A stretch of DNA of 64,000 bases. Origin: Oreohelix idahoensis (lineage: Eukaryota > Mollusca > Gastropoda > Stylommatophora > Oreohelicidae). The notes under the pieces are model-generated. The model was not told the DNA's origin, did not search any database, and saw nothing but the letters and a program-made list of their open reading frames with translations. Made by a program: the position numbers and the translations under genes. Within the stretch, counting starts at the first letter, position 1; each line of letters opens with the position of its first letter. Below are positions 55,326 to 64,000 of the stretch, one piece after another. The stretch covers positions 510,920 through 574,919 of the forward strand of contig JAMPIV010004255.1 in NCBI GenBank assembly GCA_024509875.1. Reading direction: 5' to 3'.

Positions 55326-57894
55326 TACAGCTCTCATACTGTAGTGGATTTTGATGGTATTGTATGGTTGATGTTACCTAGTGTGATGTATGAGGTCAGC
55401 TGTGAAGGCTTCTGAGATAAATGTAGATGTGAATTACAGAAGGCCCTTCTTACTACCACTTACGACCTCACACATATCTTTTTTACTAATGAATGTGGCT
55501 ACGTTAAAAGTCTAGGGTACTGATATGTAATGTGTTGTGGTAGATTACACACACACACACACACAGATATTTAATAAGTCTAATAATATTAATAAAAGTT
55601 ATAACACACTGAACTAACTCAGGCTGTTTTAGTTTTAAAATTTAAATCTTTTGATAAATTTATTTGTTCTGAACCAAATGTTTAGTTGGTCAGAACATAA
55701 GAAATATTATGGAGTTATAAATGGAATGCATAATTGTATGACATAATAAAATGGAAAATGTGTACCTAATTATTTCAATTGACTGGTTAATATTAATTAT
55801 AATAAGATAGTCCCAGGAGAACTTATTACTAGATATGCTGTTGGGGTGGTGTCATCACACCCACTCTGTGACTACCAAAACATTGTCCATTTACTGATGG
55901 GAGGAATACAAGTTTTATTTCCCAAAAATGGTATGTTCTAGTTGATGGTAATATAGTTGGTGAGTTAGTTAGTAATTTAGTTGGTGAATGTCCAGCAGGC
56001 CAGACGCTCACGTATCTTGACTGCGTAGTTCTGGTGCTGGAATCTGGTGGCCCACTCCTCTCCGAATCTGGAGTACAACGTTAGACTTCACTGACACCAA
56101 TCTTAGTCTGCACAGGCACACTCTTGTGTAGTCTTATAACAGCATTTGACACCACTTCGGTGCCAAATAGAAACTCACAATTCAGAATTCAGAATTGAGA
56201 ACACAGTTAAATTTGCTAGCAAAACTCAGCTGAGCTGCTGGCTGTATGATGGCGTCCCACTATATATTTGTATTCTTCTGGAATCAACACCACTATTAAT
56301 TTAAACTGCGTCTCTGAACAGACTTATGTCAAATGGCAAAATTTCACATCTCTGTCCCGCTACTATAAAATGCGTTGACCAATCGCCGACTTCCCCCCTA
56401 ACTTTCAAATCTACAACCAAAAGTCACTTCAGTCAGATCTCAGTCAAGTATGTATTACGGTCTGTTATATCGTTACTTGATTTTTCATAAAAAACACACT
56501 TGGTTCTACATGCATTTCCTACACGAATCTGCCTCCTAAGTTATTTTTAGCTACAATTCTCCACCATTTCCCCTCTCTTTAATTACAGCTCGATTTTTAC
56601 GTTTGCATGCTCAAGGCCAAAATTTTTGAAACTTTAGTGACATTGTTTAACAGTGCAGTCGCTCGTCTGATATGAACAATACAGTCTTTTGTCAATATCT
56701 TCCTTATTATCTATTCGTCTGTATAAATGAAAGCATATTATTTCTCTGCACAAGATGGGCTATCAAACTAGCTAGGTTTTATTTTCATAACTCTATTATT
56801 AAGAAAAAACATATTTTTTCTCAAGTTTAGTTTTTGAAATTTGTTCGAGAACCTTCTCTCATGTGTTTTGCCGCGGCATTCAAATAAAGACCAAGTATCG
56901 AAAAACGTCCAAGAAATGACTGTCTCGAATAAGAGCTAAGTCCTTTTCTTGTCCATTTCCTTACTTATGTCAACTAGTGACGTGAATTTTTTTCCTTTCA
57001 CCACCAATTGCGTCTTTTAGCCTTGCGATCTTCAAACACGTGTTAAGTCATATATTTCCTTTTTTGATCTCCGTTTCGTTTCCCCCCCCCCCCCCGTCTA
57101 CAAAGGGTAAACGTTCCGTCTGCACGTCTAACTAGATAATTTGAATGGTGGCAGGAAAGGCGGGCATGGGCGAGCATGTCTCCTAGTATCTGACGCATTA
57201 TTTTTAACCCTACATTTTATCGTTAAATTTGGAGATATTTTAACGTTGTATCATGGTAAAATTATCACACATACACAGCTCTCATACACTAGAAAAGTTA
57301 GCTAAAAAGAAATAATAATAATAATAATACTGAACTTGGAAAAGGCAGTCAACTTTCTTTGTATATGGTGATATGAAGAGCACTCGAAAACGTTCTGATA
57401 AGAGGAAACATAGTGGGTTTAAGAAGTAGAGGAAGGCAGACAGAAGAGATAATATGCTAATGACATCATCATCATCCTCATTTTCTTTAGCGTTCCTCCG
57501 GAGCCTGGAGCCAGCACTGCAGCTTGTCCCCTTTCAGGAAGCCTGTAGCAAACATTCACGTGCTCTAGCAGCGATTGTTCGTGTGACAATTGTTTTTACT
57601 AACTGAAGTTGCCAGCCTCATACACAACATCATGTTAGTCGCCGTGTATGATATCAGCTTGGCAATATGTCATGTGAAAAAAATTAACAACTTTTGATAG
57701 AAAAGAGCATCTATGGTAGAGATATTCGACGAGACAAGATCATCTCATATTCAGGATTTGGCGCATTTGTACGGGTCTGTTGCTAGGAAGAGATATAGAC
57801 GTTGTCCAGAATCCAATGTATACTGCACTCTAGACTGAATGAAAGCGAGCGGACACCGTAACTCAGTGTTCTCTGTATCCAACACAGAAATCAG
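55326..57894. other. No gene recognised; possible LTR-like segment
   Basis: AC microsatellite at ~55549-55564. About 56220-56420 on the minus strand has a CCAAT-like GATTGGTCAACGC and TATA-like TTTTATAG, resembling an LTR or host promoter. A C-run lies at 57083-57094 and an AAT/ATAA run near 57310. About 57596-57640 has AAGTTGCCAGCCTCATA, a shred of repeat A (compare 3080). None is strong. Confidence 0.4.
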
Positions 57895-58530
57895 AATCTT
57901 CAACGGACATGTCACAACCGTCTTATTGTATGGCTCTGAAACATGGAGAAACAACAAACAACAACAACCGAGAATTTACAACAGACTGTCATAAATGGGT
58001 GCTTGCGTAGAAAGAAAGATTTAAATGGTATGACAAAGTTCACCAATGTTGGAACTGATGGGGCACTTGAGATGAGGGAAAAAGGCACTGCCGATAAATA
58101 TAACACACACAGGGGAAACGTAATGATTGCATTACAAGGCAATCCTTGTTCTAGAATCCCGAGGGTTAGAGAGGTAGAGGGATACACGGAGAAGAGAACT
58201 AAACACAGAAAGGAGATGGATAAATAAGACACTTAAAGTACTTGATCGAATGGCACACGATAGGAGGAGATGGCACACGATAGGAGGAGATGGCACACGA
58301 TAGGAGGAGATGGCACACGATAGGAGGAGATGGCACACGATAGGAGGAGATGGCACACGATAGGAGGAGATGGCACACGATAGGAGGAGATGGCACACGA
58401 TAGGAGGAGATGGCACACGATAGGAGGAGATGGCACACGATAGGAGGAGATGGCACACGATAGGAGGAGTTGGCATGAGTTTGTTGAAGGCCTATCATCC
58501 TTGAGAAGCTGAAAAGTAATAACGATGATG
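57895..58530 (+). pseudogene. RTE-4 3' fragment with an internal minisatellite
   Basis: Reading across frames gives a LLYGSETW-like block (near 57925), WVLA, a GNPCSRIPRVREVEGYTEKR block (decayed W-N-P-Q-G-K), then D-R-R-R-W-H and the EFVEGLSSL-like end with a GATGATGATGAA tail (58525-58555). The HDRRRW codons are expanded into a 20-bp array. It is a dead 3' fragment. Confidence 0.72.
58250..58470 (+). repeat. 20-bp minisatellite within RTE-4
   Basis: Eleven near-perfect copies of GATGGCACACGATAGGAGGA. The last unit runs into GATGGCA-like TTGGCATGAGTTTG. The unit encodes M-A-H-D-R-R-R of the RTE tail, and GATGGCA bounds it on both sides in the parental sequence, suggesting slippage at a short direct repeat. 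Units are almost identical, so growth was recent. Confidence 0.97.
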
Positions 58531-58557
58531 ATGATGAATATAATAATGATGATGCAT

Positions 58558-59056
58558 GTCGGAATGGCTCAGAGGTATGGCGTCCGCTCGTATTCAAGTG
58601 GTACCGGGTTCGAATCCCAGTTTAGGTATTATAATTTATTGATATATTTTTTTCAGAAACAGTGGTCCTAATTACGTCATACTCCCCCCCCCTTCCTGGT
58701 CTCATGGGTAGTGAGACAGATGCCTAGTCTTCTCGGATAAGGGCGAAAAAATAGGAGGTCCCGTGTGCAAGTTGCGCACGTTAAAAATCACACGGCAGTT
58801 GGAAATCGTAAAGAGTAGGCCTATCAGGTCGCTGCCCTGGCAAAATTTAAAAATTAGGAAACCTACCCACCACAAAAATATTTATAGAATGTATGATTCC
58901 TATACATTATATACACACACATTGGAATTCTCGCCGGTGCTACGAAGTTCGTGCACTGCGCTGAGATCCTCCTTGTGTGATCTAAGGGAGGAGATCGGAG
59001 CACTCATGGCGTTGTCCGTGTGCAATGAAGATAGTCCTTAAAAACCAAAACAAAAC
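58558..59056 (+). mobile_element. SINE-5, tRNA-headed
   Basis: The head has A-box TGGCTCAGAGGTATGG and B-box GGGTTCGAATCCC (58558-58630) but the acceptor ends do not pair, so it is not a functional tRNA gene. The body has GGTCCCGTGTGCAAGTTGCG and CACGTTAAAAATCACACG (near 58758-58795), a block I recall from SINEs of several invertebrates. An A-rich tail (AAAAACCAAAACAAAACC) near 59038-59056 may mark the end. A target duplication was not found. Confidence 0.7.
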
Positions 59057-59540
59057 CATGTTGATACTAATAAAAATGACATGATTCTTGATAACATTTT
59101 TTTTTTAATAAACTTTTGGCGAGGCGCGTTCCGTTCAACCTAGTCGGTTATATTAGGGCGCATATCCAAACACAAAAGACCCTTAGATCTGAGATTTTTT
59201 TTTTTTCATAACATAAATAAAACGATTAATTGTGAGCCGTGTAGTTATAATTAGCGCCACGATAGTTGTCCATAAGTCAGGGTTGTACAGTTATTGTTTA
59301 TCACTCATCATTACTTGCCTTTCTGATATTTTTTTTTTTTAAGCAAGGGGCTACAACTGCGGCTGACTCTCTTACAGAAAGCTTGCGCCAAAGCAGTTAT
59401 GTACACTTGCAACAGTCATTTATGTAACAGTTCGTTGTACATGGTGAGATTTCCAGCCATTAACACAACCACGTATTTCTTGACCCGTACGACATGGCTG
59501 TGGGGAGCAATAGGCGTATTCTTTCTTTATCTTCTCAGAA
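59057..59540. other. No gene recognised
   Basis: Unassigned sequence with several T runs. Confidence 0.5.
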
Positions 59541-59760
59541 CACCCCCCCCCCTTTTTTTTTTCTCTTCTTCCCCCCCCGCACCCCCCTCCCCCCCCCCCC
59601 CCCCCCCTCCCCCCCCCCCCCCCGCCACCCCCCCCCCCCCCTCCCCACCTACCACCCCCCCCCACTGCTAACCCCCCCCCTCACCCCCTCCCCCCCCCAC
59701 CCCCCCCCCCCCCCCCCCCCCCCCACTCCCCCCCACCCCCCCCCCCCCCCCCCCCGCCCC

Positions 59761-59827
<67 letters not shown>

Positions 59828-59844
59828 ACCCCCCCCCCCCCCCC
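59541..59844. repeat. ~300-bp poly(C)/poly(G) tract
   Basis: Almost unbroken C, with scattered A, T and rare G, including a ~65-base pure C run near 59762-59827. The proline- and glycine-rich frames over it are artefacts. The G strand could form G-quadruplexes and the C strand i-motifs. Length is probably unreliable in an assembly. Confidence 0.95.
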
Positions 59845-60443
59845 AACGAAGAACAACACAGGGCCGTTTATCAATAACGTCCTCTAATTTGTCCAATTAG
59901 TGGCTGACATTTCATTTTGTGCGGTATTGGTCATGTGATCGCCAAGATGACAACGTTATTTATCAGTGTAGACGTTAAATAGGCGTGGAGGACAGCAAAG
60001 CAATTATGTCCAAAACGATCGGATTTCAAAAACAATGTTTGTCTGTTTGGTTACTAAAATTACCATCTTGTACTTTTTATTTGCCATCCCTTATTTTGGT
60101 AGGTCCTGAGACTGAATAAAGCAAATGTTTATAACACAGCATTGACACATACGCCACTGGGCTGTTCCCGGGGGGGATCTCTCATGAGTCACAAGAGGAA
60201 AAAAACTACTTCTCCCCCAAAGCATCTAATAAGAGGTTTGAGCATGTGGCTGGCAACGCCACAATGTAACACAAATTGCTGCTGAAGCCAACGCTACAGT
60301 TTGTGCTTTGTCGTGAGCTTCTTCAGGAAAGTCATCCCCGGTGGTAGCTCCAAGCTTTATAAAGAGTGAAACAAGGGATAACTATAATGATGGGCACACA
60401 GTATGACTTCACTCAGAGAAGATAGTAGGGACCCCATTCAGGT
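59845..60443. other. No gene recognised
   Basis: Unassigned sequence between the poly(C) tract and repeat A copy 4. Confidence 0.5.
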
Positions 60444-60667
60444 TGTGACGGTATTGCCTCCCCTGCTTTGCAGTAGTGGTCCAACAGTGGCCAAAACTCA
60501 AGAGTATCTATTATAGGCTTCAATGGAGTCTATTTTTACACAAGATTACTCTTGGCAGAAATATCGATAGAAGAGTAGTAAAGCTTCCATCACATGGGAG
60601 TCTTCATAAGATATTCAGATAAGCGAAAACAATGCTGGCGGTTGCTGAGTACGTTAATTCTATAATC
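60444..60667 (+). repeat. Repeat family A, copy 4 (truncated)
   Basis: It starts TGTGACGGTATTGCCTCCCC and is closest to copy 2. It stops at TTCTATAATC, where an RTE-3 tail begins; copy 2 continues there with TGCCGACAC. Confidence 0.88.
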
Positions 60668-61720
60668 TTACTTACTTACTTAGTCGTTCCCCTTCTACCG
60701 TGAGGTGTAGAGGTTTGGAAGAGAGAGCGCCAGACTATTCTATCGGCTGTCTTCCTCCTGGCCTGGTTCCATTCTAGTCCTCGGTCCTTCAAAGATTGTC
60801 TAATGTTGTCCTACCAGCGGACTCTAGGTCGTCCTGGAGGTCTGGATCCCTGGCTCTTTGTTACCTATGCTTGTCGTGGTAGCCGATCTTCTTCCATTCT
60901 GCAGACATGGCCAAACCATCTTAGTTGGGACTGTTATACTTGGGTCTGCAGGGGGTGGGATTTTAGGCCTTGACGTATCGTCTGGTTGCGGACCATGTCT
61001 CTTCTTGTTACTTCAACCACCTTCCTCAAATACCTCATTTCTGAGGTTTGGATCTGGCTTTTGTGGGTTGTATTCATTGCCCATGACTCGCATCCATATG
61101 TCAAGTCTGGGACATAGGTGGAGCGGTATACAGCCATCTTTGTTTTCTTACCAACCTCTCTCTTGCTGAGGAATCCTCGATTTATGGCCTGAAAAAGTCT
61201 CTGCTGCTTTTCGAGTGGCCAGCTCTTCTTTGATGCCTCCCTTTCGGTCTATAATAGCTCCGAGGTATTTAAAGTGGTCGACCTGCTCCAGGACCTGTTC
61301 TCCCAGCTTAATCTGAAGTCTTCTTTCTTCTCATGATATCACCATGGATTTTGTTTTAGAGCTGCTTATGACCACCCCTCTCTTCTCCAGCTCTTCCTTC
61401 CAGACTTGCAGGTTGGATTGGAGATGTGCCTCTGATTTAGCAATCAGGGCAACATCATCAGCAAATGCCAGCTCTGAAAAACAGACCTGTCTCATCTTCC
61501 AGTACCCCACTGAATACTTTCTTGTTCTCTCCTTACATGCCTTGATGACATCGTCCATGAGGAGTATGAAAAGATAAGGTGACAGGATATCACCTTGTTT
61601 TACACCAGTGATGGTCCTGAACTCTTCTGACTTATTGTTGGCTGTGCTCACATAATTTTTGCAAGACTTATAGAAGCTCTGAATGAGAGATGCTGGAATG
61701 TTCTTCCTTGCCAAACAGTC
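60668..61720 (-). pseudogene. RTE-3 3' portion
   Basis: Minus strand, from a TAAG-type tail (TTACTTACTTACTTAG) upward: GRPRVRW-like tail, NQTIRQGLKSHPLQTQV, YGCESWAMNTTHKSQIQ, then a frame with SELAFADDVALIAKSEAHLQ (FADD box), DILSPYLFILLMDDVIKACK and FRTITGVKQGD. It is frame-broken between 61137 and 61331. It begins inside repeat A copy 4. The same family is nested in RTE-2 at 41032-41349. Confidence 0.9.
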
Positions 61721-61721
61721 C

Positions 61722-62120
61722 ACAAGTATTTACTCCGACGCCTAGCTGAGCCACAACTGGATGAGGTCCAGTGCGGATTTCGAGCAAACCGAAGTACTCA
61801 AGACCTAATCTTCACACTCAGACAGCTGAGTGAAAAGGCCCTTGAGTATAAGAGTGAGATCCATATTTGTTTCATAGATCTGGAAACGGCGTTTGATAGG
61901 GTCCCCTGGAGCAAACTTTGGGACTGTTTGGCAAGGAAGAACATTCCAGCACCTCTGATTCATGCTATACAGAGCTTCTACAAGTCTTACAGAAATTATG
62001 TGAGGACAACAAATCATAAGTCAGAATAGTTCAGGACCTCTACTGATGTAAGACAAGGTGATATCCTGTCGCCTTATTTTTTCATACTCCTCATGGACGA
62101 TGTCATCAAGGCATGTAATT
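61722..62120 (+). pseudogene. RTE-3 fragment in opposite orientation
   Basis: Plus strand: HKYLLRRLAEPQLDEVQCGF, RANRSTQDLIFTLRQLSEKA, FIDLETAFDRVPWSKLWDCL, then KSE-stop-FRTSTDVRQGDILSPY and DDVIKAC. It covers RT blocks upstream of those in the neighbouring minus-strand piece and overlaps it by ~190 bp (61922-62118 against 61533-61720) with roughly one difference per ten bases. The two form a head-to-head inverted pair. Confidence 0.88.
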
Positions 62121-63335
62121 AGTTATTTATCAACGCTGCATATGCTAGCGTCCTTTTTCAAGACCAGTCCTTTTTCTCCGCTTCGCAATTCTAGCTAATA
62201 GACACTAGTAGTTCTCTTCAGTGCTTTGTATTTATTGACACTGCGCTCGGGTTGACAGAGCTCACTGATTTTTTTAATAGCTACTTTTCTTTGATATAAC
62301 CAACAGGCTTTCGGTTTAGGTTGAAAGAAACGTGTGTCGCCACAAGAAGGCAAAAACCAAATGGAAAAAGAGAGGATAATATGGGGCAGATCAACTATAA
62401 AGTTAACTGGTTTTTGTTGTTGTTGTTGTTTTTTTTGTGTTTATAATTATGAACAATACGGCGGTCACATACGCACGATGCTGTAGGAAAATGGAAATTA
62501 TATAATATAATAATATACGAGTATTTGGGATGAGCGAGTTTCATGTCTTCACTTTGACATTCTCAACGCGATTTTGTGATCTCCCATTTTCTTGCAGAAA
62601 TTCCATTTTAGAATGAGGCCAATGCAAAGCTGCAATGTAACTAGGACAGTTTTCTATCGAAAGAAGCCACAAAAACACTTTTAAAAATCGCATTTGTGTT
62701 CAGGACAATGGAAAACTGGCCGTTTCAAAAGCTACACAAATACCAATTTCCGCGTAAGGTAAAGATGGGAAATGGCGCTAAAAACTGTCAACATAATTTT
62801 TGGGGGAAATATGAAATGATGAAAATGGTCATTTGTAACTAATTTTTCTCATTTAGAAATCGGATGCACAGCATTCGTTTGCTGAATTAAATTTTGGCAT
62901 CGTGCTAAATCAAGCCGAAATAACGGAACATAGCTTAGGGGAATCGTAGTTATGAAAATACCTCATGAACTGGTTATGTCCTCTAGGCACGAAGCCAAAC
63001 TTAAGACAGCAATTTATAGAAAAGCGTGCCAAAACGTTTCTTCTCCAACAAAATCAGACATTTTCCGTGATAATTCTCTATTTCATTTTGTTCTCACCTC
63101 TAATTTTTCCAGTCAAAATCTGATTTTTAGTTCTTTCTCTCCGCGTATTAATATTCTTATCTGGGCTAACAATCAGGTTTGAACTTCATCGGTCGCTATC
63201 GATAGGAGCTACTCATCAAGCTTAATTAGTAGGTCAGAACAGACGTCTACAGTTGCTGGGAAAGTCATTGACTGTGAGGCCCTTCAGTCTCTATGACTAA
63301 TTTTGGGGTGTCCTGGTGAGAAATGAATCGTGATG
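62121..63335. other. No gene recognised
   Basis: AT-rich sequence. A TTG run lies near 62416-62430. Frames up to 76 codons (62952-63182) resemble nothing I know. Confidence 0.5.
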
Positions 63336-63845
63336 GTGTTAAGACACACACACACACACAAAAAAAAAAATACATCACTAACTCGATTATGCTTTCGTCA
63401 GAGCTGTATAACTAAGTTGCACATTCAGTTATTATTATCATCATCGGCTTTGTTTTTTTCATCTTCCTTTATTTTTTTCTGTATTATTTGTTTCCCTTTC
63501 TTCTGTCTTTCTTTATTCTTCTTTCTCTTCCATGTTCACTCTTCCTTGTTTCGTGTTTTTCTTTTTATTTTCCTCCCTGGTCATACTAACTCTCTCAGTC
63601 CTTCATTTTTTTCTTTCATTCTCTTCCTGATCTTCTTCTCTTTCTTTTTTTTTTCTTTCTTCTCGGTTCCTTCCTATTTTCTTTTTTTTCCTTCTGTCCC
63701 TTTTTAATAGCTTCTTCTTCTTCTTTTTCTTCTTCTTCTTCTTCTTCCCCGGGCATCATCTTTATCTTCATGATTTTCACTCCTCCTGGGCCATTCTCTT
63801 CTTTCCACCCTATTCCCTCTGTTTTTATTTTTTTTTGCATTCTTT
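63336..63845. repeat. AC run and polypyrimidine tract
   Basis: (AC)n at ~63344-63360, then ~400 bp of T/C-rich sequence with TTCTTC repeats (63709-63746). The Phe/Ser- and Lys/Glu-rich frames over it are artefacts. The remaining 155 bp to the end hold nothing recognised. Confidence 0.85.
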
Positions 63846-64000
63846 CTGAAAATACACACTTTCTAAAAATGTTCCTTTTAAAAATGTTTTTGTCACATAC
63901 TTTGGTGTGATAACAGATCCGATAGAAACTAAGCTACTTCCATCTATAAATGAAAAGTAATTTCCTATTTTTAAATGCTTATCTCTATATTCCTATTTAA

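Noticed and set aside
58250..58470. CRISPR-like array
   Set aside because: The 20-bp units are directly adjacent with no spacers, in an animal genome; it is a minisatellite.
58132..58597. Repetitive CHLLLSCAISSYRVPSPPIV frames on the minus strand
   Set aside because: Antisense of the 20-bp minisatellite inside RTE-4, not a repeat protein.
58558..58630. Functional tRNA gene
   Set aside because: A and B boxes are good but the acceptor ends do not pair and a SINE body follows.
59399..59896. Proline-rich and glycine-rich frames
   Set aside because: Artefacts of the poly(C)/poly(G) tract.
60668..62120. Simple twin-priming inversion of RTE-3
   Set aside because: The ~190-bp overlap between the two orientations with about 10% difference fits two separate insertions better.

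Overview
This is a eukaryotic, gene-poor, repeat-dense window. I see no intact host gene, no rRNA, no functional tRNA, no CRISPR array and no bacterial operon. The mix is typical of an invertebrate animal genome: several RTE-like APE-type non-LTR families, tRNA-headed SINEs, a Ty3/Gypsy element with integrase ahead of RT, a pogo derivative, an IS630/Tc1-like DDE element, satellites and long microsatellites. From recalled family distribution a mollusc, perhaps a gastropod, is my best guess; this is inference. I use working names RTE-1 to RTE-4, SINE-1 to SINE-5 and repeat families A and B throughout.

Layout. 1-1581 is an inverted LTR of the Gypsy element found further right. 1734-4080 is repeat A with a SINE inserted in it. 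6478-9796 is a full-length RTE-1 copy with a 12-bp target duplication. 10386-16248 mixes RTE debris, a ~71-bp satellite, LTR-like repeats A and B, two SINEs and an RNase H remnant. 17675-18547 is a pogo deletion derivative and 18857-19226 a 5'-truncated RTE-1 copy. 19643-29017 is a 9,375-bp LTR retrotransposon bounded by CCACT duplications. Its LTRs (2,399 and 2,400 bp) differ, by eye, by one substitution and two indels. Its pol order is integrase, RT, RNase H (Gmr1-like), but protease and the integrase catalytic core are missing. 29561-31595 is repeat A again. 33550-35745 is an IS630/Tc1-like transposon whose DDE triad has 83 residues between the second Asp and the Glu.

The centrepiece is 36340-54725: an 18,386-bp near-perfect palindrome flanked by direct GGTAAT duplications, with termini AGTAGTATACAATG. 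Each arm carries twelve ~58-bp subterminal repeat units and one copy of a four-finger C2H2 protein gene. The arms meet at a 442-bp mini-element with related termini. A 3.8-kb RTE-2 insertion, itself carrying an RTE-3 insertion, sits only in the left arm, and the right arm keeps the empty site. The 6-bp duplication and 5'-AG termini match Polinton/Maverick elements. No Polinton polymerase, integrase, ATPase, protease or capsid gene is present, so I read it as a non-autonomous relative with giant inverted repeats.

The right end (54842-64000) holds truncated RTE copies, a 20-bp minisatellite grown inside RTE-4 coding sequence, a SINE, a ~300-bp poly(C) tract and two head-to-head RTE-3 fragments. 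Nested insertions give a relative chronology: palindrome formation, then RTE-2, then RTE-3.
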